Assembly (NCBI GenBank): GCA_016789905.1
Contig: JAEUQC010000050.1
Span: 1-61,222 of the forward strand
DNA length: 61,222 nucleotides
Direction of reading: 5' to 3'
From: Bryobacterales bacterium
Lineage (GTDB): Bacteria; Acidobacteriota; Terriglobia; Bryobacterales; Bryobacteraceae
A model generated the notes under the pieces. That model made no database searches. It was not told the DNA's origin and worked only from the letters and a program-made list of their open reading frames with translations. A program made the translations under genes and the position numbers. Below are positions 27,914 through 36,511 of the stretch, piece after piece. Every line of letters starts with the position of its first letter. Position 1 is the first letter of the stretch.

Positions 27914-27983
27914 TGGTTGATTATGGCGCGGTTGGCGGCGCAATTGCACGATTCCTCCTTCTGTTACGCTGAGAGTTCCGTTT

Positions 27984-29357
27984 ATGGGAGACACGTCGCA
28001 AGCGTTATCGTTGCTGGCAGTGGATGACGATCCGCTGAGCCTGGACCTGGTGCGGGACGCGCTGGGCCAGATGGGCTTGCGAATATTGACGGCGCTGAGC
28101 GGGGCCGAGGCGCGGGCGGAGCTGGCGGCGAGCCGGCCGCAGATTGTCCTGCTGGACCTGATGCTGCCCGACATCAACGGGCTGGAGCTGCTGGAAGAGA
28201 TTAACCAGACGGCGCCGGGAACGGATGTGATTCTGCTAACCGGGCACTATACACCCGAGTCGGCGGTGGAGGCGATCCGGAAGGGCGCTTGCGACTACCT
28301 GACGAAGCCGGTGAAGATAGGCGCGCTGCGGGCCAGGGTGAAGGAGCTAGTGGACGACGCCCAGCGGCGATTGGACGCCGCGCGGCTGGAGACGGAGCTG
28401 CTGCACGCGAACCGGTTCCAGGGAATGGTGGGCCGGAGCCCGGAGATGCTGGAGCTATTCGCGCTAATCCGGCGGGTGGCGCCGCACTTCCGGGTGGCGT
28501 TGGTGCGGGGAGCGACGGGCACCGGCAAGGAGCTGGCCGCTCATGCGTTGCACGCTTTGAGTCCAGTGGCGGCGGGTCCGTTCGTAATTGCGAACTGCTC
28601 CGCGATTACGGAGACGTTGTTTGAAAGCGAGATGTTTGGACATTTGAAGGGCTCCTTTACGGGTGCGGCGAACGACAAGAAAGGCCTGTTCGAGGCAGCG
28701 CATGGGGGCACGCTGTTCCTGGACGAACTGGGGGACCTGCCGTTTGCCATGCAGAGTAAGCTGCTGCGGGCGATCCAGCAGCAGGAAATCAAGCCAGTGG
28801 GCGCTACGGCGACCAAGAAGATCAGCGTGCGCGTGGTGGCGGCGACGAACCGGCCGTTGGAAGAGATGATGGGCGCGGGGACCTTTCGCGAGGACCTGTA
28901 CTACCGGTTGAGCATGGTGGAGATCCACCTGCCGACGCTGGCGGAGCGAATGGAGGACTTCCCGTTCCTGGTGCGCCATTTTGTGACGCAGTACGCGGCC
29001 GAGTACGGAAAAACTCTGGCGGGAGTGACGCCGCGGGCGCAGGCGCTGTTAGCACGGCACACCTGGCCGGGCAATGTCCGCGAGTTAGAGAATGTTATCG
29101 GATCGGCGTGTATGATGGCCGATGGCGAGTTAGTGGATGCGCGAGACCTGCCGCCGTCGTTTCAACGGGGGGCTGGGCCGCTGGTTTTAGCGGAGCCTGT
29201 TATCAGTGAAGCGCCGCTGGAGTTACTAAGTTTAGAAGCTTTATCGCAGCGCCACGCGCGGATGGTGCTGGAGCATTTCAGCGGGAACAAGAGCAAGGCC
29301 GCCGAGGTGCTGGGAGTAACGAGGTCGACGCTGTACCGGCTACTGGGTGAGGGGTAG
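27984..29357 (+). CDS. NtrC-family sigma-54-dependent response regulator
   Basis: A 457-residue regulator with receiver (acidic DDD, acceptor Asp in IVLLDLMLPDING), AAA+ domain (Walker A GATGTGKE, Walker B GGTLFLDELGDL, arginine finger region FREDLYYRLS), and a Fis-type helix-turn-helix at the end (NKSKAAEVLGVTRSTLYRLL). The sigma-54-contacting GAFTGA loop reads GSFTGA, a known functional variant. It should activate sigma-54 promoters on phosphorylation, most likely by the divergent hybrid kinase or its relay. The last 18 bp overlap the convergent terminase-like gene. Confidence 0.94.
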   Translation: MGDTSQALSLLAVDDDPLSLDLVRDALGQMGLRILTALSGAEARAELAASRPQIVLLDLMLPDINGLELLEEINQTAPGTDVILLTGHYTPESAVEAIRKGACDYLTKPVKIGALRARVKELVDDAQRRLDAARLETELLHANRFQGMVGRSPEMLELFALIRRVAPHFRVALVRGATGTGKELAAHALHALSPVAAGPFVIANCSAITETLFESEMFGHLKGSFTGAANDKKGLFEAAHGGTLFLDELGDLPFAMQSKLLRAIQQQEIKPVGATATKKISVRVVAATNRPLEEMMGAGTFREDLYYRLSMVEIHLPTLAERMEDFPFLVRHFVTQYAAEYGKTLAGVTPRAQALLARHTWPGNVRELENVIGSACMMADGELVDARDLPPSFQRGAGPLVLAEPVISEAPLELLSLEALSQRHARMVLEHFSGNKSKAAEVLGVTRSTLYRLLGEG

Positions 29358-30464
29358 CAGGGAGCAGCGGGGCTGCGGCGCATCGAGGAATTCGCATTCG
29401 AACTCCTGTTTATATGCCAGTTCGGCGAGCTTTTTGGCATGTTCAGCGATGCCGTCCGGGATGGTATCGCAAGCGGCGGCGGGCGCCTTGATTTTGACGG
29501 CATCGGGATTGTGCCATTGGGAGTAGAAATAACCAGCGGCGCCTTTGGGCGTTCCAGCCAGTATGATTTGCGCGCCGGGCGTGAAGGCGGGCACGTTGTT
29601 GATATCGGCGGCATCATCGACAAGGATCAGTGTTGTGTCCTTTGTCTGGCGGGCGGCGATGTTATTCAGTTGATATCCGCCGATGGCGGCGAGTTCTTTG
29701 ACTTTATTGAGCAGCGCACCATTGGGACTTAGACAGGCGATGTGTTTATTCGGGTCCTGGATAGACTCAAATAGAGCGCGGAGGGCGAGGGTGGTGGTCT
29801 TGCCGGAGTAGCGGGCGGCGTTAAGAACGGTCAACGGCGCTTGGGCGGTCAAGACGTCGGCCTGATGGGGGTCGAGCGCGATGTCGAAGGTGTCTTCCGC
29901 CCAGACAATTGGGTTCTGCTCGGGTTCCACTTCGTTTGTTTTCAACGAGATTTGGGATGGTCCGCTGGCGGAGAAATAGCGATCGACGCGGAGAATGTCG
30001 CGTTCGGCGCGAGAGATTTCGAGGTGGCAGCGGCGGATGCGGAGGTCGAAGCGGTCGAGTGGCTGGTCCCGCAGGTTGGCCTGGATTTCGGTTTCGGTGA
30101 CGACGGAGGTTTCGGCGGCGGCTTCGGGATGGATGGCCTGGACGTCGTTGAAGAGGCGGGCCATGTATTGGCGGCGAACCTCGCGGAGGCGGTTGAGTTC
30201 CCAGCGGATGGCGACGAGGTCGTCGACTTTATCGGCGATGTACGAATTGGCGGGATTCCAGACGGACTGGTACTGCTGCCGGAGGAGTTCGAAGGCGTTT
30301 TCGTCAACGGTTGCGAGCAGAGACGGATTTTGGGTGTAGAGACCGTGTTTGATGGAGGCGGTTTTCGAGCGCTCCGCGCCGCGCGGCGTTTTCGGGCCGC
30401 GGGATTTGGCACCGTTGATGCGAGCCTGCTCGGAACGGGTGCGTTTGCGGGTTTCCGGTTGCAT
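29340..30464 (-). CDS. terminase-like ATPase with a KSRGP-type N-terminal segment
   Basis: A 374-residue protein. The first 50 residues contain ARINGAKSRGPKTPRGAERS and SIKHGLYT, a basic motif that recurs at the start of many uncharacterised acidobacterial proteins. Residues about 50-190 are helical. The C-terminal 180 residues resemble the ATPase half of phage large terminases: Walker A-like NAARYSGKTTTLA, Walker B-like TTLILVDDAAD (catalytic Glu replaced by Asp), ILAGTPKGAAGYFYSQW and the ending AYKQEFECEFLD. The nuclease half is missing and no phage genes are nearby, so this is probably a domesticated ATPase. Function unknown. Confidence 0.72.
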   Translation of the reverse strand: MQPETRKRTRSEQARINGAKSRGPKTPRGAERSKTASIKHGLYTQNPSLLATVDENAFELLRQQYQSVWNPANSYIADKVDDLVAIRWELNRLREVRRQYMARLFNDVQAIHPEAAAETSVVTETEIQANLRDQPLDRFDLRIRRCHLEISRAERDILRVDRYFSASGPSQISLKTNEVEPEQNPIVWAEDTFDIALDPHQADVLTAQAPLTVLNAARYSGKTTTLALRALFESIQDPNKHIACLSPNGALLNKVKELAAIGGYQLNNIAARQTKDTTLILVDDAADINNVPAFTPGAQIILAGTPKGAAGYFYSQWHNPDAVKIKAPAAACDTIPDGIAEHAKKLAELAYKQEFECEFLDAPQPRCSLLPLTQ

Positions 30465-30669
30465 GGTGATTCCCTCTACTACCTGGATACCATGCGGGTT
30501 TGGGGTTCGGGACTATTTTGGATTTAGTACTGGTGGAGGTAAGTTGTGTGTTGTGTGTTGTTTATGGGCAGAAAAATAAATTCGCATCGTCTGTGACGGG
30601 TAAGGGCGGAAGGGCCGTTTTTGAGGGGCGCAGGGCCGAACTACTGGCCACTATATACTTGAGTTCAGA
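30465..30669. promoter_or_regulatory. divergent promoter region with TATACT hexamer
   Basis: This 205-bp gap separates the divergent terminase-like and P-loop ATPase genes. A TATACT hexamer at 30654-30659 ends 10 nt before the GTG start at 30670. The middle portion (GTGTGTTGTGTGTTG near 30550) is a GT-rich simple stretch. No gene is seen here. Confidence 0.4.
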
Positions 30670-32007
30670 GTGGCTATTCAGAGGGCGACGACGCTCGCGG
30701 AGTTTCACCTTGCTTTTCGGCCGGAACCGCTAACCGAGGCGGAGGATATTGCTAGATTCTACCGGGACGAACTTAACGAACTGCGCGATCCGAACTGGCG
30801 CAAGAAACTGGCGATGCGAATTCGCCGGGCGAAGGGTGCGACTCATTTTAAGGGCGCGATAGCCGGGCATGAAGGTGTTGGAAAGACGACCGAGTTGGAA
30901 GTCCTGCTGGGGGAGTTGCACGAAGACTTTCGGGTGGTACGAGTGGACGCCTTCAGCGATTTGAACCCGCAGCAGTTCCGTGTGAGCGACGTGTTTCTGG
31001 CGATTATGTTGAACGTATTGGAAGAGTACGGCCAAGAGTTCAACACCATTCTGCGGAACGATCTTTGGGAAGGGATTCTCGACTTTTTCCCGGAGTACCG
31101 AATTGAGATCGAGCGAACGAAGGGCAAAGAGGCGGGGGCGGAAGTTGAGTTGGGCTTGTCTGCGCTATCGAAGCTGAAGCTTTCGATCAAAGCCAAGAGT
31201 GATGAAAAGCAAAAGCAGCCATTGGATTCCAAGCGGATGTCTGAGCTGTTGGAACTGCTGAACAGGATACTTGATGTCTGCCAGCGTGGCCTGAAGGGGA
31301 AAGACCTGCTGATCTATCTGGACAACTTTGAGAAGGGAGAAATCCCGGTCGATTTTCTGAAAGAGATGTTTTTGACGTTCGGGTCGCTGCTGTGGTCATT
31401 TCATGCCCATTTGTTGTGTACGCTTCCGCCGGCTTTGATTTTCTCGGACGATGCGGCGCGGCTGCCATTCGAGCGGGATGCGATCAATTTTCTTTATGAC
31501 ATTCCGGTGTTGAACGAGAAGCACGAACCGCATGAGAAGGGGATGGCGGCGATCCGGTCCGTTGTTTTGGCACGGAGCGAAGAGTCGCTCTTCGCCGAGG
31601 GGCAAGTGGACGCGCTGATACGCGCGTCCGGCGGCAGCCTGCGCTGCTTGTTCTCATTGATTCGCGAGGCTGGTTTAGAGGCGGAGTTAGCTGGGAATGC
31701 GTGTGTAACGGACGCGGAGGCGCGGCGAGTGGTGGATCTATCGATCGCGCCGTTCCGGAGCCGCCTGGGTACGGGGCCCTACGATACCAAACAGGTGACC
31801 TGGGACCAGAAGCTCGCGAAACTGCTGGAAGTGTACGAAGGGAAGGCAATCGCGCCCGACGATACTTTGTATTCGCTGCTGCGGAGCCGGGCGGTGTTGT
31901 TTGTGAACGGGCGAGGAAGATACGCGGTGCATCCGATTGCCGTGGACATATTGCGCGACGCGGGGAAACTGGCGGCTAACTGCGAGGGCGGCGTCCGGCC
32001 GCTATAG
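30670..32007 (+). CDS. P-loop (AAA/STAND-like) ATPase
   Basis: A 445-residue NTPase with Walker A GHEGVGKT at residues 66-73 and Walker B-like DLLIYLDNFEKG at 212-223; a charged helical insertion lies between them (residues 145-185). The C-terminal 120 residues look like a winged-helix region (LLRSRAVLFVNGRGRYAVHP). The layout fits STAND-type ATPases that couple ligand binding to a partner protein. GTG start with no clear ribosome-binding site. The next gene begins 3 bp after the stop, so the two form a pair. No phage or toxin signature is visible; a defence or signalling role is only inferred. Confidence 0.78.
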   Translation: MAIQRATTLAEFHLAFRPEPLTEAEDIARFYRDELNELRDPNWRKKLAMRIRRAKGATHFKGAIAGHEGVGKTTELEVLLGELHEDFRVVRVDAFSDLNPQQFRVSDVFLAIMLNVLEEYGQEFNTILRNDLWEGILDFFPEYRIEIERTKGKEAGAEVELGLSALSKLKLSIKAKSDEKQKQPLDSKRMSELLELLNRILDVCQRGLKGKDLLIYLDNFEKGEIPVDFLKEMFLTFGSLLWSFHAHLLCTLPPALIFSDDAARLPFERDAINFLYDIPVLNEKHEPHEKGMAAIRSVVLARSEESLFAEGQVDALIRASGGSLRCLFSLIREAGLEAELAGNACVTDAEARRVVDLSIAPFRSRLGTGPYDTKQVTWDQKLAKLLEVYEGKAIAPDDTLYSLLRSRAVLFVNGRGRYAVHPIAVDILRDAGKLAANCEGGVRPL

Positions 32008-32010
32008 CTG

Positions 32011-32777
32011 GTGGAGGACCACGGCGCGGGCACGATTGCGGGAACCGTGGAGCGGCTATTGCTGCTCGCGCGGCGCCGGGTGACGGGCTCTGTGCTGGTT
32101 CGCTTTCAGAGTGAGTACTCGCGAGCGGAGGTAGTGTCCCGGTTATCGGCGGCGCTGCGGAAGGACGAGCAGGCGCTGGTTGAAGTGACGCTTCCGGGGG
32201 CGGGAGTTTGCGAAGAGTTGGGACGGGCGGGAGCGGCGACGGTATCGATAGCGGGATTTGAACGGCATGCCGTGAGCCAGCGGCTGCATCCGCTGTTGCT
32301 CGAGTTGAATTTGCATCGTGAGCGAATTGGGCATTCGCGGCCGCGGATGGACCGGGCAATTGGGAACGCCTGGGCGCGGGGCCGGTGCGGTTGGCGGGAT
32401 GGCGAGCGGAGACGTTCGGGCCGGCGTCGCTGCGTTGGAAGCTGGCGAAGTGTTTTGCTAGTGAAGAAGGGTATCTGGCGGTGGTGCCCGAGAGGCGGCG
32501 GGACTGGCTGGCGGGGCGGATGGGAATCGGGCCGGGCTCATTGCCGGAGTCCGAATTGGAGGCGATGCTTCGGGCCTGGGCGGGGCCGGTGACCGAGCTT
32601 GAGGCGGTGTGTTTGGAAGCGTCAAACCAGGAATGGGCGCTGGGGGCCCTACGGGCGCGGGTGGCGGCGTTGCGACACGGGCCGGCGGCCTACGCAGGGG
32701 AGTTGGGCGCGGTGGCAAGCGGGATGTGGGAGAGGATGGACCGCGAGGAGCAGTCGGCGACTGAGTCTGGGTATTGA
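32011..32777 (+). pseudogene. frameshifted partner of the upstream ATPase
   Basis: Two reading frames together cover one gene. The first (from the GTG at 32011) contains TVERLLLLARRRVTGSVLVR, VEVTLPGAG and ELNLHRERI, the pattern of a Rossmann-like protein often found beside STAND-type ATPases. After about base 32322 the sensible sequence continues in the other frame (WERLGAGPVRLAGWRAETFG, then a helical C-terminus to 32777), while the first frame degenerates into Arg/Trp-rich text to 32592. At least one frameshift, and possibly a short deletion, lies between 32322 and about 32380. A sequencing error is possible. The stop is 2 bp from the convergent esterase gene. Confidence 0.65.
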
Positions 32778-32779
32778 AT

Positions 32780-34078
32780 CTAGCGACGCAGGTAGCGGTT
32801 CGCCCAGGGGAGGAAGTGCGGCCAGTTTGGACCGTCGGTATGGCCGCCGTCGTGCTGGCGCCAGGCGAGATGGCCGTCGAGCAAGCCGGTGTTGACGGGA
32901 GGCATGACGGCGGACTGGTAGTTGTCGCCGACGCCTAGATCGCGGACGCCGAGGAGGCGGAAGACCTGGCCGGCGGCGACGGTGGCCATGAAACTGCCCT
33001 GTTGATCGAGCCACTTGGCGTCGCCTTTTTCGGGGATGCCGTAGCTGATGAACGTGGGGCGGGGGGCACAGAGGGCGATCAACTGGTGCGAATCGACGGG
33101 GATGTCGCCGGCGTTTTTGCTGCCGAAACTGGCTTGGGCGGCGCCGTATTTCAGGAAGTTGCCGGCCATCCAGTGGTACTCGCCGGAGCCGGTCAAGTTT
33201 TCGACGGCTTCGCCGAAGTTGCGGCGGTGGGGCTTGGCGCCGCCTTCGCCGGAGGAGCCGACGAGGACGACAGCGAATCGCGTGTCGTAGGCCATGGTGA
33301 CAAGCGCGGCCTTGCCGTAGCGGGAGACGCCTTCGATACCAACTTGTTTGGCGTTGACGGCCTTGTCGGTTTCGAGGTAATCAAGCGCGCGGGAGGCGCC
33401 CCAGGCCCAGGCGCGGAGCGCGCCCCAGTCATCGGGTTTGCGGCGCTGCCCTTTGTTGACGAGGCCGATGACGCCTTTGGTGAGGCCGGCGCCGTTGTCG
33501 GCCTGGATACTGGCTGGCGCGAGGGTGGCGTAACCCCAGCCGCTGGCGAGTAGCTGTTGCTGGGTGGGCGTGCCGGCGCGTCCGAACATGATCATCACCG
33601 GGACGGGAGCGGGTGCGGTGGCGGGGGTGACGAGCACCATTTGGATGTTCACTTGGATTTCAGGAAAGGCGGTGTTATCGACGCGGCCGGTGAGTTCTTT
33701 GGCGATGCCGTTTTCTATTCGGACCGTTTTGGTGACGGTCCAGGTGACTTTGGGGGCGTTCTTCGGGACGCGGCCGAGGACTTCGCGATCAAACTCTTCG
33801 ATGATTTCGGGGCGCCGCTTCTGGATCCAGGTTTTGGCGTTGGTTACTTTTTTGCCGTTTTTGAGGGTAAGGAGGGCTGGGTAGTTTGGGAAGGGGTTGG
33901 CGGTTGTTTCGTCGTAGTTGGCCTGATTGGGGGCGCCGGGGCGGCCGCTGGGGCCGGGGCGGAGGGCGGTGATGCCGAGTTGGCGAAGCATGTCAGCGTG
34001 GTCGGCGGCGGTTTCGGGGCTAGGTTGGGCGAGGGCGATGGTGGCGGTGAAGAGGGCGAATCGGAGGGGGAAACGCAT
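32780..34078 (-). CDS. CE15 glucuronoyl esterase, secreted
   Basis: A 432-residue carbohydrate esterase that would cleave ester bonds between lignin and glucuronoxylan, helping plant-biomass decay. Signal peptide RFPLRFALFTATIALAQP. The CE15 nucleophile elbow is visible as GVSRYGKAALV (family GCSRxGKGA), followed by the acidic region VGSSGEGGAKPHRRNFGE and the catalytic His in RQHDGGHTDGPNW. Length fits bacterial CE15 enzymes. It stands alone, convergent with the broken ATPase partner. A carbohydrate-degrading role suits a soil acidobacterium. Confidence 0.93.
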   Translation of the reverse strand: MRFPLRFALFTATIALAQPSPETAADHADMLRQLGITALRPGPSGRPGAPNQANYDETTANPFPNYPALLTLKNGKKVTNAKTWIQKRRPEIIEEFDREVLGRVPKNAPKVTWTVTKTVRIENGIAKELTGRVDNTAFPEIQVNIQMVLVTPATAPAPVPVMIMFGRAGTPTQQQLLASGWGYATLAPASIQADNGAGLTKGVIGLVNKGQRRKPDDWGALRAWAWGASRALDYLETDKAVNAKQVGIEGVSRYGKAALVTMAYDTRFAVVLVGSSGEGGAKPHRRNFGEAVENLTGSGEYHWMAGNFLKYGAAQASFGSKNAGDIPVDSHQLIALCAPRPTFISYGIPEKGDAKWLDQQGSFMATVAAGQVFRLLGVRDLGVGDNYQSAVMPPVNTGLLDGHLAWRQHDGGHTDGPNWPHFLPWANRYLRR

Positions 34079-34849
34079 GGGGAAACTGTATCACTCGGAG
34101 GTTGCTGAGAAGCAGGCGTGTCATCCTTTGGTACGGGTGGAGGTGGTGTTGAAGGGGAAAGTGACGCCGCGGGTTTGGATATTTGGGAGGTTAAATGGGT
34201 TGGGGGACTGCCGGGGATTGGAGGTCGACGCGGTTGGAGGAACGGGCGATATTCTGGGTGAGCCTGGACTGTGGGCGGTATCGGTTGATCTACGATTGGA
34301 ACCGGAACATCTTTCCAGTGGCAAGCGGGGCGCATGCGCGAGCGCCGTTGGCAGAGACCAAGCCACGGTGGGAGCGGGTTGGGCTGCTGAACTGGTGGTT
34401 TGAGAAGTAGGGGGCGGGCGGGGCGGACCGGGAGTACACCGATAAAGGACTGAATTTGGGACTTTGGCGGCAGGTTAAGTTGGCGCGTGGTTTGGTGCGG
34501 CATCCGTTGTCTGGGGACCGGGTGGAGGGATGCCTGTTTTAGCTACGGATGAGTGGGTGGGGGTTGGATGAGTGCTGGGAGCAGTTGAGGGAGTTTGAGC
34601 GAAGCATATTCGCGATCACGAGGATGAATGTTGTACGTCGGCGGACATCGATGCCTTGGGGCGGAGATGGTGAATCACCCGCAGAAACGGGCGGAATTTT
34701 GCCGGCTGTATTTGGCGGAGCGGGCGGTGCCGGCGACGATTGTGACGAAGAATGGAGATATTCCGCTGGCGGGGGAGGGGCCGCAATAGGGCGGTTTTGG
34801 GTGCGTCAGAAGAAGGGTAAAAAAAAGGGGGGGGTCGCGAGGGGGTACC
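34079..34849. other. non-coding or decayed region
   Basis: No convincing gene is found in these 770 bp. Short frames exist on both strands but have biased, low-complexity composition. One stretch (about 34670-34787) reads plausibly as protein: EMVNHPQKRAEFCRLYLAER followed by ATIVTKNGDIPLAGEGPQ and a stop. The sequence before it (ECWEQLREFERSIFAIT, from about 34570) is in another frame, so a small gene may have decayed through frameshifts. I cannot name its family. Confidence 0.5.
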
Positions 34850-34949
34850 AGTTTCCGTTTGTAAAAACTGGGCGGTAAGCCGTTGAGCCGATTCACGGTT
34901 AACGGTTGTCGTACAAAAAACAGGGGACAGACGGGGGGTGGCTCCGACT
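34850..34949 (+). repeat. dispersed 100-bp repeat, copy 3 (diverged)
   Basis: Reads in the opposite orientation to the copies at 6384 and 6567. It shares TTTGTAA, TGGGCGGT, AGCCGTTG, TTGTCGTAC and GGGGACAGACGGGGGGTGGC in the same order and spacing, with moderate divergence in between. A G-rich run lies just before it, as beside the other copies. It ends near the small membrane-protein gene. Confidence 0.82.
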
Positions 34950-34959
34950 ACGGCTCCGA

Positions 34960-35337
34960 CTAGGGGGCGAGGGGGAGGGCGCGGGTGATGAAGTACTCGG
35001 TTTCGCCGAAACACTTGGTCGGGACACCGACGTGTTGATCGTAGGACAAAGATACCCGCTGGCCGGCGGACTTCATCAGCACCTGTGCCACCGCTTCGTC
35101 TCGCACCGAAAAGGTGAATATCTGCGGCGGAATTCCGGGCTGCGTTGGCATTGTGATCTCGCCCTCCCAGGTCTTGCAGATCCAACCCTTACGGGAAATC
35201 TTCTGCAACTGGCCAGCACGCTCGCCACTGGAATAGCTGTAGGACAAGGTAATCCAAACCCAGGCGGCAAAGCCAAGGGCCGGGACGACAAGCAGCCCAA
35301 GAACTCCGTAAATGGCCCAACGCGTTTTCGATGGCAT
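34960..35337 (-). CDS. small single-pass membrane protein of unknown function
   Basis: A 125-residue protein starting MPSKTRWAIYGVLG with one membrane segment (YGVLGLLVVPALGFAAWVWI) and an exported or luminal domain. The block SYSSGERAGQLQKISRKGWI, continuing CKTWEGE, is one I recall as conserved in unknown proteins of several phyla. It ends with VGVPTKCFGETEYFI. A start seven codons upstream is possible. Its stop lies 11 bp from the end of a dispersed repeat. No function can be assigned. Confidence 0.7.
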   Translation of the reverse strand: MPSKTRWAIYGVLGLLVVPALGFAAWVWITLSYSYSSGERAGQLQKISRKGWICKTWEGEITMPTQPGIPPQIFTFSVRDEAVAQVLMKSAGQRVSLSYDQHVGVPTKCFGETEYFITRALPLAP

Positions 35338-35409
35338 ACGAATGTTATCGTGCCACAAATTGTGCTGGGCCTTGAGGGAATGGCAGAGGCGCGCTAAACT
35401 CCTGAGTTA

Positions 35410-36417
35410 ATGCTCCTTCCCACAACCAATACAATGGCGCTGCTGGCGCTGGCCGTGTGCGCCCTGCTGTGGGGCTGCTGGGCGAGTACGCAACAGGCGG
35501 ACCGGAAGTGGCGGTTTGAGCTGTATGCGTTCGATTTCGCGTTTGGTGCGGTGCTGACAGCGCTGCTGCTGGCGCTAACGCTGGGCAATTGGGGCGGCGG
35601 GAACAACTTCACGTTCGACGATAGCCTGACGGTGGCGGGAAAACGAAACATGGCGCTGGCGCTGGGAGGCGGAGTCTTGTACTGCCTGGGCAATTTTATG
35701 GTTCTGGCGGGAGTGGCGCTGGCTGGATTGAGCACGGCGCTGCCAGTGGGTGCGGCCATCACCTTATTGCTGGCGGTAGGGCTGGAAGCGGTGCTGGGCG
35801 GGACGATGGGAAATGGGGGCATGGTATACGGCGGGGCTGGGCTGGCGGTGTTGACACTGGTGCTGGTGGCGTTGGCGCAGAAGGCGGCGGCGGCGGCGGC
35901 GCCGGTGAAAAAGGGAATGCACCCGGGCTGGAAAGGGTTAATTCTGAGCGCGGTGGGTGGGCTGTTTTTCGCGGTGGCGCTGCGCGTTGCGGAAGCTTCG
36001 CGCGGCGGCGACATTGGCGTAGGAGCGTATGGCGTGGCGCTATTTATGGCGTTGGGCCTGTTTCTGATGACGCCGCTGGCGAATGTTTACTTTCTGAACC
36101 TGCCGGTACAGGGACATGCATCGACACCTATGGCGTACCTGAAGGGAACGAAGAAGCAACACGTGCTGGGCTTGCTGGGCGGGACGCTGTGGGCGATGGG
36201 GGCGGTTGCCTTTCTGGCCGGGGCGACGGGCGGGTTCGAAGGGGCGCCGAAGTTCCTGGCGACGGAAGCGATGGCGTGCGGGAGCGGCGTGACCGGGGCG
36301 CTGTGCGGGTTACTGGTGCTGGGCGACCAGGGCGGTGCGGGAAAGGCGAAGGCGATGCTGGCGGGGGCGGGAGCGGTGATGGCAGGGGCGGTAGCGCTTG
36401 TGTATATGGGTGCGTAA
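35410..36417 (+). CDS. ureide-permease/GRP-like DMT-superfamily transporter
   Basis: A 335-residue integral membrane protein with about ten hydrophobic helices. Blocks such as LLWGCWASTQQ, YCLGNFMVLAGVALAGLSTA and LAVGLEAVLGG are reminiscent of the ureide permease and glucose-uptake GRP families of the DMT superfamily. A substrate such as a sugar or nucleobase derivative is plausible but not shown. The first ATG is at 35410; another in-frame ATG at 35434 also gives a full first helix. Transcribed ahead of hfq, whose promoter lies just downstream. Confidence 0.82.
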   Translation: MLLPTTNTMALLALAVCALLWGCWASTQQADRKWRFELYAFDFAFGAVLTALLLALTLGNWGGGNNFTFDDSLTVAGKRNMALALGGGVLYCLGNFMVLAGVALAGLSTALPVGAAITLLLAVGLEAVLGGTMGNGGMVYGGAGLAVLTLVLVALAQKAAAAAAPVKKGMHPGWKGLILSAVGGLFFAVALRVAEASRGGDIGVGAYGVALFMALGLFLMTPLANVYFLNLPVQGHASTPMAYLKGTKKQHVLGLLGGTLWAMGAVAFLAGATGGFEGAPKFLATEAMACGSGVTGALCGLLVLGDQGGAGKAKAMLAGAGAVMAGAVALVYMGA

Positions 36418-36435
36418 GCCTTGTTGCGCGGGTGA

Positions 36436-36441
36436 TACAAT
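36436..36441 (+). promoter_or_regulatory. extended -10 promoter (TGATACAAT) for hfq
   Basis: TG, one base, then TACAAT is an extended -10 element. A transcript starting near 36448 would begin with the small hairpin CCCTTC...GAAGGG (36451-36469) and then the leader ORF. Confidence 0.5.
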
Positions 36442-36475
36442 TTATTCACACCCTTCCTAAAGAGAAGGGATTTCT

Positions 36476-36511
36476 ATGCCTCGAAAGGGCGTGAGGAAGC
36501 AAAATGGATAA
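36476..36511 (+). CDS. putative 11-residue leader peptide overlapping the hfq start
   Basis: ATG at 36476 opens an 11-codon frame encoding [11 protein letters not shown]. Its TAA (36509-36511) overlaps the hfq start codon region (ATGGATAA, hfq ATG at 36504). GAAGGGA sits 5 nt before the leader ATG, a better ribosome-binding site than many genes here have, and hfq has its own GAGGA. Translation of the leader could couple to, or gate, hfq translation. No expression evidence is available. Confidence 0.45.
   Translation: MPRKGVRKQNG

Noticed and set aside
29340..30464. Prophage, because of the terminase-like gene
   Set aside because: No capsid, portal, tail, integrase or lysis gene is visible on either side.
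34195..34410. 71-codon frame after the CE15 esterase gene
   Set aside because: Trp/Arg-rich sequence without recognised motifs or ribosome-binding site in a decayed region; the evidence was insufficient.
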